Source of the DNA: Legionella jordanis
GTDB taxonomy: Bacteria; Pseudomonadota; Gammaproteobacteria; Legionellales; Legionellaceae
Direction: 5' to 3'
Assembly: GCF_900637635.1 (NCBI RefSeq)
Contig: NZ_LR134383.1
Location: 62,001-126,000, forward strand
DNA: 64,000 nucleotides
Shown here: one piece after another, positions 38,505 to 47,399 of the stretch
How the letters are laid out: every line of letters begins with the position of its first letter
Position numbering within the stretch: position 1 is the stretch's first letter
Notes under the pieces: generated by a model
What the model was told of the DNA's origin: nothing
The model's input: the letters and a program-made list of their open reading frames with translations, nothing else
The model's database searches: none
Translations under genes and position numbers: made by a program

Positions 38505-38918
38505 AATTAAAAAGAAATAGCTCAAGCAGAACGAAAAATTGAATTAATCCAATTACTAACAACAATTTGCAGCGGGGAACAATTTTGGTTAACAAAGTTA
38601 AGCACTGTCCAAAATTTGAAGATAAATTACCGGATGGCATAAGAAAAATAAGAAACATATTAGTTCAGTCTAACTAAAACTAAGTATACAGGTCTTAAAA
38701 ATACTATTGCAGTCGCTAAATACAAACATAGCGTGTATTTCGCCTGGGCGCACTCGTTTTTTAGAGGACGAGATTCAACAGCCAATCAGTTCTATCGACA
38801 AATAGCTGAATTAGATTGGAATAAAATTGATTTAGAACCCTCCTATACCCCAGCAGTTATCACCCGCCTTAAAGATATGTTTAATATTTCTTCTCAAAGT
38901 CCCGGGAATCAATTGTAA
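38505..38918 (+). pseudogene. Degraded coding remnant
   Basis: One frame is open over about 45 codons (EIAQAERKIELIQLLTTIC and on) to a stop near 38640. A different frame is open from 38664 to 38918 with protein-like sequence (KYKHSVYFAWAHSFFRGRD and FYRQIAELDWNKIDLEPSY) but no ATG start. The composition of both pieces looks coding, and they are joined only by frameshifts. I read this as the remains of a longer Legionella-type protein; the ancestral family is not recognised. Alternatively a GTG start at 38733 could yield a 61-residue protein. Confidence 0.4.
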
Positions 38919-39016
38919 AATGCAATTCGGCTTAAACAAGGACATGGGATAGTTGATTTTCCTAAAAAATAGGATGGCATTTTATAACTCAGTCGTTAAG
39001 ATAGTAGTTAGTGGTA

Positions 39017-39586
39017 ATGGAATACCAATTTTCAAACGCATTTTATGAGGCTGATCCCATGATTGCTTCAACACTTAATTTCAACTGGGTAGAGGGAAAT
39101 TTGGCCGTTGGAGGCCGTTTTCCCATGGAGGCTGCTGAGGAGCTTGCGCAGAAAGAAGGCATAAGAGCCATCGTCGATCTACGGATGGAAGCTTCTGATA
39201 ATGAAGACATTCTTCAACGGCATGGCATTTCATTCCTTCGTTTACCGACTGAAGATCGCTGTGCCATCGCCGCACCAATGATTAATGATGGTGTAGAGTG
39301 GGTTCGAAATCGGCTTCATGCGGGCACTAAGGTCCTGATTCACTGTGAACATGGCATTGGTCGAAGTGCGCTTCTGGCTTTATGTACACTGGTTTCAGAA
39401 GGGATAGAACCTCTTGATGCTATGGAAAGGCTTAAGAAAGCCAGACCTGTAGTTTCTCCTGCACCTGAGCAGCTAGAGGCTTTTCGCGGTTGGATAGAAC
39501 ACTGGCCGTATGCTAAGACTGCCTTCAAGGTTCCGAGTTTCGAAGCCTTATCATACATCGCTTATGCTCACTTGAGAGCGTCGTAA
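39017..39586 (+). CDS. Dual-specificity / Cys-dependent protein phosphatase
   Basis: The P-loop HCEHGIGRSA contains the catalytic Cys110 and Arg116 (Cx5R) of the PTP/DSP superfamily. The general acid is a candidate Asp, either Asp54 in IVDLRMEAS or one in the loop LPTEDRCA. The N-terminal segment NFNWVEGNLAVGGRFPM matches the start of atypical DSPs (KIL-P subgroup). With 189 residues it is a complete single domain. A GTG two codons upstream is possible. The stop overlaps the next ATG (TAATG), so it is translationally coupled to the PRTase/kinase-like gene and probably works with it. Substrates could be protein, nucleotide or phosphoinositide. Confidence 0.9.
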   Translation: MEYQFSNAFYEADPMIASTLNFNWVEGNLAVGGRFPMEAAEELAQKEGIRAIVDLRMEASDNEDILQRHGISFLRLPTEDRCAIAAPMINDGVEWVRNRLHAGTKVLIHCEHGIGRSALLALCTLVSEGIEPLDAMERLKKARPVVSPAPEQLEAFRGWIEHWPYAKTAFKVPSFEALSYIAYAHLRAS

Positions 39587-41301
39587 TGCTTGTGTTTGGA
39601 GACCATGATGAGGTCTTTAATGCCAGAGAGAGAGTTATTTGTATACAATTAGCCTTAGCGGAAGCAAGGCTGAGGCGCGGAATACATCGCCATAGTTTAT
39701 TGGTTCAGTCTTTAATTGACGCAGGACAGCTCTGGCAGGCACTTGAAGACAATGCGAATGAATGCATTGAGGACATAGCCCAGATCTCCAAATGGACAAT
39801 GGAAATTGCAAAAGCGGTGGTCCACAGCTGGAACTCATGTTTTCGCGAGGTTATTGCCATTAGGAGTGGGCCCAAGCTCTCTTGTGATCTGATTTGTAAA
39901 GCGCGAGTTCCAGAAGGATTTCTTCATTATGCCCTTTACATTGAAGCCTATTTGGAGGCAGCAAAACAACTTCCTCAAGGCATATGGCACGTTGTAGGAA
40001 TTCGAAGCATTGGAACCACACTCGCTGCTGTCGTTGCTGCCGTTCTTAAATCCTCGAACCTGATTACGGTACGTCCGAGCGGCAAACCGTATAAGCGTAA
40101 ACTCAGCCCGCAAGACATCGAGCGCTTGCCACAAGATGCCATGGTTGCCGTGGTTGATGAAGGCCCCGGACTTTCGGGAAGTACTTTTCTAGCAGTTAGC
40201 CAAGCGCTCAAGGACAGGGGCTGCACGGTCTTCCTTATTCCAAGTCACCCCAATCCCCCTGGCCGAGCGGGCAATATTAATTCACAGGCCAAATGGGAGT
40301 CTACTTGTCGAGTACCGGCAGATAGCCTTGCTGTGCTTGAGGGGATGGGCCAGTCTGAACGGGCCCTTAAGCAATGGGTTGAGGAGCAAGTCGGCCCAGT
40401 GCTTCATTTCAAAGACGTTTCATGTGGGCGCTGGAGAAAGCAGTTTTATATTTCGGATGAGTCAATTATTGAATCACTGGATAGCTCGCTTTGCTTTATG
40501 GCAAGCACGGACAAACAAAAATGGCTGGTGAAATTTTGTGGGTTAGGACGTTGGGGAGAACACCGATACCAGTTGGCAAAGCGTTTAGGAGAACATGGAT
40601 GGACTCTTGAAACGATTGCTCTGGTGCACGGCTTTAGCCTTATTTCCTGGCCAGACAAGGCTTGTGCTTACACAGGGAATGATTCTGATTTTCCACGCAG
40701 CAAAGCCATTGTACGAGCAGCGGAATATTTGGCATTCAGGGCTCAATACTGCCATCCCCCCGAGGGTATACGCGGTGCAAGTCTTCAAGTACTTTGGAAT
40801 ATGGTTAAAACAAACGTTAATATAGCTTTAAATTCAATTCCAAAGGTTCTTTTAGACACAGAGAGCTGGCTTACCTCTCTTGAGCCTGAGGTAAGCCCCA
40901 TCGCTCAAGACGCTCGGCTGCAGCCATATGAATGGCTCATCACTGAAGACGAATGCCTGATTAAGATGAATGCAACTGATTGCCATTTGGGACATGATTT
41001 AATAGGACCGCAGGATATTGCTTGGGACATAGCAGGTCTTGAGACTGAGTGGCAATTAACTGTTGATGAGTCCAATGTCGTTCAAGAAATTATTTTTAAT
41101 CGGACAGGACGACGGAGGACACAGGAACTTCTAAGCATTTATCGAGTTGCCTACCGCGCATTTCGAATGGGGCAACTTTGGATGGGCACCGAGAATTCAG
41201 GATGCCAAACGGAAACAGGCAGGTTTCTTAAAGCCGCAACTAAAAGGATGCAGGCTTCATTGGTACTCGCGATAGAGGACTGGGCAAAGAGTCGATGTTA
41301 A
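39586..41301 (+). CDS. Fusion of phosphoribosyltransferase-like and kinase-like (APH-fold) domains
   Basis: After a helical N-terminus, residues about 95-260 look like a type I phosphoribosyltransferase with a PRPP-loop-like segment AVVDEGPGLSGSTF (Asp191, Glu192, Ser197-Thr200). Residues about 290-560 fit the aminoglycoside-phosphotransferase/kinase fold: WLVKFCGLGRWGEHRYQLA supplies a candidate ATP lysine (Lys316), VHGFSLISWP fits a hinge, and GPQDIAWDIAG (Asp477, Asp481) the metal-binding aspartates after NATDCHLGHD. I know of no characterised member. It is coupled by a one-base overlap to the phosphatase upstream. Function is unknown; nucleotide or small-molecule modification is one possibility. 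The domain calls come from motif reading. Confidence 0.75.
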   Translation: MLVFGDHDEVFNARERVICIQLALAEARLRRGIHRHSLLVQSLIDAGQLWQALEDNANECIEDIAQISKWTMEIAKAVVHSWNSCFREVIAIRSGPKLSCDLICKARVPEGFLHYALYIEAYLEAAKQLPQGIWHVVGIRSIGTTLAAVVAAVLKSSNLITVRPSGKPYKRKLSPQDIERLPQDAMVAVVDEGPGLSGSTFLAVSQALKDRGCTVFLIPSHPNPPGRAGNINSQAKWESTCRVPADSLAVLEGMGQSERALKQWVEEQVGPVLHFKDVSCGRWRKQFYISDESIIESLDSSLCFMASTDKQKWLVKFCGLGRWGEHRYQLAKRLGEHGWTLETIALVHGFSLISWPDKACAYTGNDSDFPRSKAIVRAAEYLAFRAQYCHPPEGIRGASLQVLWNMVKTNVNIALNSIPKVLLDTESWLTSLEPEVSPIAQDARLQPYEWLITEDECLIKMNATDCHLGHDLIGPQDIAWDIAGLETEWQLTVDESNVVQEIIFNRTGRRRTQELLSIYRVAYRAFRMGQLWMGTENSGCQTETGRFLKAATKRMQASLVLAIEDWAKSRC

Positions 41302-41408
41302 TGTCGCGACAGCATAAGATTTCACTATTTATTCATGAATAATAGCTGAAGCCTTCCTTTGAAACTGGGCTATGCTTAACAAGTGGTTTCTTACTTATAG
41401 GTTCAATT

Positions 41409-41561
41409 ATGAAACGGCCTTCTGCAAATTCAATGAATAATAAAAATAAAGAAAAAACGCTGAAAAAAGAGGATTTAAAAAATATCTCTGGGGGTAGTGA
41501 AACAACGAAAGGCCGGCTCCACCCTCCAAATTTGCCAAACCCTCCCTGGACTCGAAAATAG
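41409..41561 (+). CDS. Double-glycine leader peptide (bacteriocin/microcin-type precursor)
   Basis: A 50-codon gene with a canonical leader of the class II bacteriocin/ComC type: leader residues LKKEDLKNISGG (18-29) have the hydrophobic-charged-hydrophobic pattern ending in Gly-Gly at 28-29. Cleavage after Gly29 would release a 21-residue, Pro-rich, cationic peptide ending in LPNPPWTRK. An AGG lies about seven bases before the ATG. Such leaders are cut and exported by ABC transporters with a C39 peptidase domain; none is in the window. The gene at 41717 follows in the same direction. A signalling peptide or a bacteriocin are both possible. Confidence 0.7.
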   Translation: MKRPSANSMNNKNKEKTLKKEDLKNISGGSETTKGRLHPPNLPNPPWTRK

Positions 41562-41716
41562 AGTTAAAAAATCGAACATTAAAGTTGATCTGGCTTGGGA
41601 TTAGAATTATCCCGAATGGCTCTTCGCTGCTAACCCCGCAATGTGGGTAAAAATGCCCATGGCATAATTTTAAGAGAGGTTTAGTATTCCAATTTTTTAA
41701 TGCTTGGGATGAGGCA

Positions 41717-42442
41717 ATGAAATTTATTGGTAAAGAAGAGGATGTAACTGTTCCATTAAAGAAACTGAATGTGTCACTAAGTGCTGGAAATATTCTTGAA
41801 GTCCCAAAAATAGCCGCCGATGAGGCGATCGTATGTGCTGTTAACATGACCGGGATTAAAGGTAAGGCTGAATTGTATCTTTGTGAAAATTTAGAAGACA
41901 TGCAGCAACTGCAAAATAAAGCAGACTTAGGGATGGTTTTAGGCATCGATTGGTATACTGTAAAAAAACCGCCGACACTGGCTGCAAAAGTGGATATCAC
42001 CGGATTAGATAAAGGTTCTGTTTTACTGGCTTTAGTGAACAATGCAAGAAAAAGCCCTGCCGTACAATATGTAACGTCTCAATTTCCATCTTCCTCCCAG
42101 ATACTCGAAACTTTTGATTTGGTGGAGGCAAATAAAGTATTGCTAAAGAATGCAGTAATTGGCTACGTAGGGCCTGTGAATATAAAAATGAATTTTAAGG
42201 AAGACGTACTCCATGCTGGAATTTATAATCAAACACATTGTGTGCCAGGCAGTAGCTGTTTAAGTGCAGACAAGGTCATCACCGAGCTTAGGGATAAAAC
42301 TAGGAAAGCAGAAGTAAGCTTAGTTCAGCCATTTACCATGTGGCCTCGTGGAAATAAGAATTCAAACTCCGCAAAGAGGGCAGATTCCTCACCGGAAAAT
42401 GACAGCAATGAGTTTGGTTTTAAGAAAGGCTTTTTAAACTAA
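41717..42442 (+). CDS. Hypothetical protein downstream of the double-glycine peptide
   Basis: A 241-residue protein with no recognised family. The first 180 residues have alternating hydrophobic positions typical of beta-rich domains (for example VTVPLKKLNVSLSAG); the C-terminal 50 residues are polar and low in complexity. No signal peptide or transmembrane segment was seen. It lies 155 bases after the leader-peptide gene in the same direction, so co-transcription is possible, and an immunity or accessory role is conceivable but unsupported. Confidence 0.6.
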   Translation: MKFIGKEEDVTVPLKKLNVSLSAGNILEVPKIAADEAIVCAVNMTGIKGKAELYLCENLEDMQQLQNKADLGMVLGIDWYTVKKPPTLAAKVDITGLDKGSVLLALVNNARKSPAVQYVTSQFPSSSQILETFDLVEANKVLLKNAVIGYVGPVNIKMNFKEDVLHAGIYNQTHCVPGSSCLSADKVITELRDKTRKAEVSLVQPFTMWPRGNKNSNSAKRADSSPENDSNEFGFKKGFLN

Positions 42443-42576
42443 TTTAAGCAAAAAGTGGTTCTCATCTGCTGTCTCAAGAGCAGATGAGATTCATGGCCTT
42501 TATCGTCATAAGACTTCAACCTGTTCCAGACTGTTGTTAAGGTTGGTTTTGCCGGTTAGCAAAATAGATCAGGTAT

Positions 42577-42828
42577 TTAAGGCTTTAAGGAGTTGGATTC
42601 TTCAACGTCTGAAGCATTCGGTTTTGCCTGATTTAAGAAACTTAAAAAAGGTTTCTTTCGATAATGGAAAGCCACAGGAGAGTGGCGCCAATGCGGATCA
42701 AAATCCTCGAGTGGTTTTGGCCATATAGTTTCTAATTTTTCGGCTAATTCATAAACTGCTTTATACTCCTGCTTAATGTTTTCTTCAGGAAGGTTTGCAT
42801 GCTGGGCCATTTCATTACTTTTGGGCAT
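42577..42828 (-). CDS. Small charged helical protein
   Basis: The protein has 83 residues from the ATG at 42828, which has AAGGA at seven bases; a longer start at 42852 lacks a ribosome site. It is rich in Lys, Glu and Pro, with one amphipathic helix at about residues 14-37 (EENIKQEYKAVYELAEKLE). The family is not recognised. It could be a small regulator or a secreted protein. A reverse-strand ORF over the same bases is taken as a shadow. Confidence 0.6.
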   Translation of the reverse strand: MPKSNEMAQHANLPEENIKQEYKAVYELAEKLETIWPKPLEDFDPHWRHSPVAFHYRKKPFLSFLNQAKPNASDVEESNSLKP

Positions 42829-43006
42829 GAATAATTCCTTAAATCGTTTCATGAAGAGTATTTCAGGGTGAATACATGATTCAAGAAGCTTTGGAAGAAT
42901 AGTTAGTACAATTGCCAGCCTTTCTTTTTTAGTCTGCCAACTCTAGGCATAAAGGCCCTGATATGGAATAATTATTGCCCAAATGCAATATTATTTGTCT
43001 ATTATT

Positions 43007-43495
43007 ATGAAAATAAAAGCAATTTTTTTAATGTTCTCTATGGTCCTTCCAGCTGCTTTGTTTGCTTCTACGGCAGCTTGTCCGTTATCGAACGGAATCA
43101 ATGTGCTTACCAACAAACGAATTTTAAATATTTGTAAACAAGGTACTGTTGTTAAGGCTTTTAAAGTAGCTCTGGGATACAAAGGCGTTGGGAAAAAACG
43201 CGCAGGCGATAATAAGACGCCAATTGGTTTATACGGATTAGCACACCCAAGAAAATCCAGTCAGTTTAAAGTCTTTATTCCCATTCTTTACCCCACTTCA
43301 AAACAATTGGCCGCGGGATATACCGGTAGGGATGTAGGGATTCACGGCCCCACCCAAACCCCCAGTTTGTTTGGCTGGTTAAACCATTTACCCTACTCCA
43401 CACGTGGATGCATTGCTGTAGGTAAAAATAACCAGATTGAGTACGTCGCTAATTGGCTAAAAGCCAATCCTGGGGCCAGGGTTTTAATCATTTAA
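43007..43495 (+). CDS. L,D-transpeptidase (YkuD family), secreted
   Basis: L,D-transpeptidases cross-link peptidoglycan or attach lipoproteins to it. The active-site motif is present as VGIHGP followed by YSTRGCIAVG (His and catalytic Cys). A signal peptide spans about residues 1-22. An upstream ATG at 42983 would lengthen the N-terminus without gain. With 162 residues it is a minimal single-domain form, probably periplasmic. Confidence 0.9.
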   Translation: MKIKAIFLMFSMVLPAALFASTAACPLSNGINVLTNKRILNICKQGTVVKAFKVALGYKGVGKKRAGDNKTPIGLYGLAHPRKSSQFKVFIPILYPTSKQLAAGYTGRDVGIHGPTQTPSLFGWLNHLPYSTRGCIAVGKNNQIEYVANWLKANPGARVLII

Positions 43496-43729
43496 TTTAA
43501 ACGAAATTGAGGCTGATTTCTCCAGGGAGGAATAACCCATACTCACCTCAAACTAAATAGAAAAGACAGGACACTTGGCAAGCTAATAGATGGTGAATCA
43601 AGAATTGCTTCCCAAAATGAAGATCGCAATTGCTACAGGTGATTGGTTGTAGGTAAAATTCCCATTTTAATCAAATCTGCGTCTTGCCTACTATTCATCA
43701 TAGGCCAACAGTTTTATTACATAAGATAA

Positions 43730-44536
43730 ATGCATACCAATCCCTCAAACCAGGCGTTATCACCCTTTATCAGCCTTCCCCATGAATTAAAAGTCTTAAT
43801 TGTCCTGTTTTTATCCGAAAGCGATTGGTTTTCCCTGCGCCTGGTCAATTCGGCATGGAAATCCGCAGTAGCCGCTGTGGCAAAAATTCACTTAGACACG
43901 GTGCAGCGGCAGTTCACTCAATTGTTGGCGACCGATTTCGATTTGTTGTATAAGGAGCTCATGGAAAGTTTGGCGCACACATTCGCCGATAAAGACACGA
44001 CCAATACAGTTAAAAAATTGATGGCAATGGGTGAATCCCTTGCAAAATTGGAAGAACCATTGGCTAAACTTCTATTCCTCACCGAGAATTTAGAACATTT
44101 AGATAGGGATTTATCCACTCCTTTCACCGATACTTCACTAAATCTTATTGTTCCTCTTATTTTTCCTAGAAGAAATGAGATAAGAAAGGTCATTCAACCG
44201 ACTCTTGAAATTTGCCAGCAATTTAGCCAATCTTACTGGTTTCAAAACACCCTGACTTATAGTGAATTGTGCCCCGTACATCAGGTGGCGCGAACAGTTA
44301 GCCAAGCCCGCTCTAAAGTAAGAGAGCTAGAAAGGAAGAATGCTCCTGACATTGAAACCCCTCTGCGATTACCACTTTTGAAAGATAATCCTGAGGAAAG
44401 CTGTCGTATGCCTGTGAGCTTTTCCCTGTCCTTTTTCCCAAAAATCAAGTTGACGCCTCCTACTCTGAGTCCGCGAAAGCAGACAAAAGAAAAAGAAGAG
44501 CAGAAATCAGTTCCTAGTCCTGGGTGCAGGGAGTGA
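43730..44536 (+). CDS. F-box domain protein, candidate Dot/Icm effector
   Basis: Residues about 14-53 fit the eukaryotic F-box: ISLPHELKVLIVLFLSE followed by a turn and LRLVNSAWKSAVAAVA. Leu-Pro, Ile-Leu-like hydrophobics, the central Leu-Arg-Leu-Val and the Trp are all in register. F-box proteins link substrates to host SCF ubiquitin ligases, and Legionella effectors such as AnkB use this. The remaining 215 residues are helical, with a Lys/Glu-rich, Ser/Pro-ending C-terminus (EKEEQKSVPSPGCRE) that looks like a Dot/Icm export signal. No ankyrin repeat or other substrate-binding domain is seen. Confidence 0.78.
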   Translation: MHTNPSNQALSPFISLPHELKVLIVLFLSESDWFSLRLVNSAWKSAVAAVAKIHLDTVQRQFTQLLATDFDLLYKELMESLAHTFADKDTTNTVKKLMAMGESLAKLEEPLAKLLFLTENLEHLDRDLSTPFTDTSLNLIVPLIFPRRNEIRKVIQPTLEICQQFSQSYWFQNTLTYSELCPVHQVARTVSQARSKVRELERKNAPDIETPLRLPLLKDNPEESCRMPVSFSLSFFPKIKLTPPTLSPRKQTKEKEEQKSVPSPGCRE

Positions 44537-44974
44537 ATACCCTGGTTCAGCAAGGCATCATTAAACTATCCTTGATAAAAATGAAAGGGCTGGTCTTTAC
44601 CACATTGGCCTCTGTTTAAATGCCAGATTACCCCGCTAAATTAACTCATTGCATTTTCAGGAGTTTGAAGTTAGCCTGTAAATTCAAGGGCAACTTGATT
44701 AAGACAATCAATAGTGAATTAAGGAGAGGATATGAAGGGAAGCTACCCGGCTTGGAATTATTATTTACGTCACTCAGTCACCCCCCCGTTTACTTTCTGG
44801 CAGCATGCAATCCAGTTAAATACTCCCTGACAAGATAAAGGAACAAACTTTTTGCCGGCATTAATGCCTAGCCTGTATTTCGGGCTAAGTTAATGAGAGC
44901 TGGTTATTTTTCCAGCATTTAAGATGAACTGCTGGTAACGAGCAACCATTGGAACATTAAACGGAATTCATTTT
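44537..44974. other. Non-coding gap before the di-heme cytochrome gene
   Basis: No gene is supported. A 72-codon plus-strand frame at 44620-44838 has no ribosome site. The promoter for the gene at 44975 must lie in the right end. Confidence 0.4.
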
Positions 44975-47287
44975 ATGACACTGATACGCTCTTGTTGTAC
45001 TGCAATTTGTAGCTTGCTATTGCTGTTTTCTGCTCATTGCGCTTACGCGCTTGAGAATTTGGCATTACACGCTCGCGTCTGGGCGAGTACGGAAGGATTG
45101 CCAGCCAGCAATGCTGTAGACGGCGATCTCAAAACGAGATGGGGCTCAATCATGGGGATAGATCCTTCCTGGATTGCAGTTGACCTTGGTGCAGCCCGCC
45201 CCTTATCCAAGGTAGTAATCCACTGGGAGGCTGCCAATGCTGAAATTTATGAAGTACAAGCTTCAAATGATGCTAAGGATTGGAAAACCTTGGTAAGCAA
45301 AACAGGCGGCCTTTTTGGTAATCGCACCGACACGATTGATGTGTCCGGAAATTATCGCTACCTACGAATTTATGGAATTAAACGCAGTAAAGGCAATAGC
45401 TGGGGATACTCGATATGGGAACTGGAAGTTTATGGCAATGAAGAGCCGAATCCCCCTGAAAATTATGACCCTTTATTTACGGATACTACGGTCTTAGAAC
45501 CGGATACTGTCATCAATACTCCTTCTGCTTTAATTACCCGTTTTGCTGATCGGGCTCGTGACAGGCATGCTCGGGAAGATCAGTTCCATGCTTATGATCA
45601 CTATTTAAGTTTTTACTGGGAACATCGGACTGCACAAATTGAAATTGTGGATGAAATTGCCAAAGGTGGGAATAAAATTGTTTTTAATGTCAGAACAGAG
45701 TGGCCATTGAGCGCTCCTGAATTCCGAGCCTTTTATCGTGGTATAAACACGGTAGCGGAGTATTGGCATAACGTACTTATGAGCAGAAATCCAGCTGATC
45801 GCCTGCAGTATCAAACTACAGTAACTTACAATGCGAAAGAAAATCGGGCGATTCGCATAGGGGATCGGATGGAAATTGAAATCAGCCAATTCCTGGATAA
45901 TCCTCCCAATGGCCGTGCCAATTATTACGGCACAGCATTTTTGTACATTGTTGGTCAAGGATTGGTTCCATGGGAGGCACACGGTGTGTTTGGGGACCCG
46001 AACAGCGAACGTGAAGATTCTTATCCCATAGCCGTGAATGCGCGCCTTGGTGGAATGACTACTGTCCATCATCAATACTCAAATGAGCCTGCCGATCTGT
46101 TTAAACAAATGGCCACTAATACCTCTAATATTAATGGACAACGTTTCATGTTGGGCCGAAGGGTTCATCATACCGATGTAGGGGACGGCTCTCACCATGA
46201 ACAGCCCAATCCTTCCTTTCCAGCTTTAGCCAATAAGCTTGGCAATAATTACATCAATCGTTCTTGCATCAGCTGTCATGCTGGAAATGGAAGGGGGCTT
46301 CCACCAGCTCCTGGCAACATCCTTAGCAATTACACGGTCATGGTTGCTGATGCTAATGCTAATCCTCATCCCAAACTAGGATCCATACTGCAGTCACGCT
46401 CTTTGCAAGGACAACCTGAGGCGACCATCCGCTTACAAGCTTGGACTGAGCAAGCTGGATTGCGAAAGCCTGTATACAGTTATACCGGAGTGACTCCAGA
46501 ACGAGTTTCACCCCGAATTGCCACCCAACTTGTGGGAATGGGATTGCTTGAAGCCATTCCTGAAACGGCCATCATCGCTTTAGCCAATGCAAACAATGCC
46601 AACGGTTTGTCGGGTCGTGTGAATATCGTTAAAGATTTAGTCACAGGCCAACCCCGGGTAGGCCGATTCGGCTGGAAAGCTGGCAAAGCCACAGTAAAAC
46701 AGCAGGTTGCGACAGCTTTCCTTGATGACATGGGGGTCACCAATTCCATCCTTACTGAACCGGATTGCGGTTCGCAGCAAAGCAATTGTGGGCCTTCAGG
46801 TTCGGTATTAAGTGATGAGTATTTAGATGCGCTAACAACCTATGTGTCGTTATTGGGTGTAAGGGCCCAAAGAAACTCAGAAGATCCTGTCGTTAAGGAG
46901 GGTGAGCGATTGTTTGGTCAAATTGGATGTTCTGGATGTCACAATCCAACCTTTACAACCAGTCCTTATCATCCAAATGCTGAATTGCGCAATCAGACTA
47001 TTCATCCTTATACCGATCTGTTACTCCACGACATGGGACCAGAGCTTGCAGACAATTTAGGTGAAGGGCAAGCTTCTGGTTCTGAATGGCGTACGGCACC
47101 TTTATGGAACATTGGTTTAACCGCAGGAGTTAGTGGTGCTGAGGCTTATCTGCATGATGGCAGGGCACGCACGCTTAACGAAGCCATCATGTGGCACGGC
47201 GGTGAAGGCAGCGCGAGCCGTACCGCTTACAGCAATTTATCCATTAATTCCCGCAACGCCATTTTGGCGTTCTTGAAATCACTATAA
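44975..47287 (+). CDS. Secreted discoidin-domain/di-heme cytochrome c oxidoreductase (DHOR-like)
   Basis: A signal peptide (about residues 1-26) precedes an F5/8 type C (discoidin) domain at about 27-150, which ends in YSIWELEVYG and could bind carbohydrate. The region from about 400 to 770 resembles the di-heme oxidoreductase family (DUF1111/COG3488): haem motif one CISCH, haem motif two CSGCH, and the terminal segments WRTAPLWNIGL and HDGRARTLNEAIMWHGGEG. The intervening 230 residues are less clear. The protein is probably periplasmic or exported and needs c-type cytochrome maturation. A carbohydrate-binding module joined to a di-heme enzyme is unusual; the substrate is unknown. Confidence 0.85.
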   Translation: MTLIRSCCTAICSLLLLFSAHCAYALENLALHARVWASTEGLPASNAVDGDLKTRWGSIMGIDPSWIAVDLGAARPLSKVVIHWEAANAEIYEVQASNDAKDWKTLVSKTGGLFGNRTDTIDVSGNYRYLRIYGIKRSKGNSWGYSIWELEVYGNEEPNPPENYDPLFTDTTVLEPDTVINTPSALITRFADRARDRHAREDQFHAYDHYLSFYWEHRTAQIEIVDEIAKGGNKIVFNVRTEWPLSAPEFRAFYRGINTVAEYWHNVLMSRNPADRLQYQTTVTYNAKENRAIRIGDRMEIEISQFLDNPPNGRANYYGTAFLYIVGQGLVPWEAHGVFGDPNSEREDSYPIAVNARLGGMTTVHHQYSNEPADLFKQMATNTSNINGQRFMLGRRVHHTDVGDGSHHEQPNPSFPALANKLGNNYINRSCISCHAGNGRGLPPAPGNILSNYTVMVADANANPHPKLGSILQSRSLQGQPEATIRLQAWTEQAGLRKPVYSYTGVTPERVSPRIATQLVGMGLLEAIPETAIIALANANNANGLSGRVNIVKDLVTGQPRVGRFGWKAGKATVKQQVATAFLDDMGVTNSILTEPDCGSQQSNCGPSGSVLSDEYLDALTTYVSLLGVRAQRNSEDPVVKEGERLFGQIGCSGCHNPTFTTSPYHPNAELRNQTIHPYTDLLLHDMGPELADNLGEGQASGSEWRTAPLWNIGLTAGVSGAEAYLHDGRARTLNEAIMWHGGEGSASRTAYSNLSINSRNAILAFLKSL

Positions 47288-47295
47288 TCGATACG

Positions 47296-47325
47296 AGGCT
47301 CGGGTAGAATGCAGTACCCGGGCCT
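47296..47325 (+). terminator. Terminator after the di-heme cytochrome gene
   Basis: The eleven-base stem AGGCTCGGGTA / TACCCGGGCCT (one G-T wobble) with an eight-base loop is nine bases after the stop codon and followed by TTTAAATT. Confidence 0.75.
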
Positions 47326-47399
47326 TTAAATTCAATCGCTTAGCAGGACTGAAATGTACTGTATCTCCAACGCAGTTTAATACCTAAGATTTCCAATCC

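Noticed and set aside
41407-42042. 211-codon minus-strand frame
   Set aside because: It opposes both the double-glycine peptide gene and the gene at 41717. Ser/Phe/Pro-rich composition is that of an antisense shadow.
44620-44838. 72-codon plus-strand frame
   Set aside because: No ribosome site, no family, and isolated in a non-coding gap.
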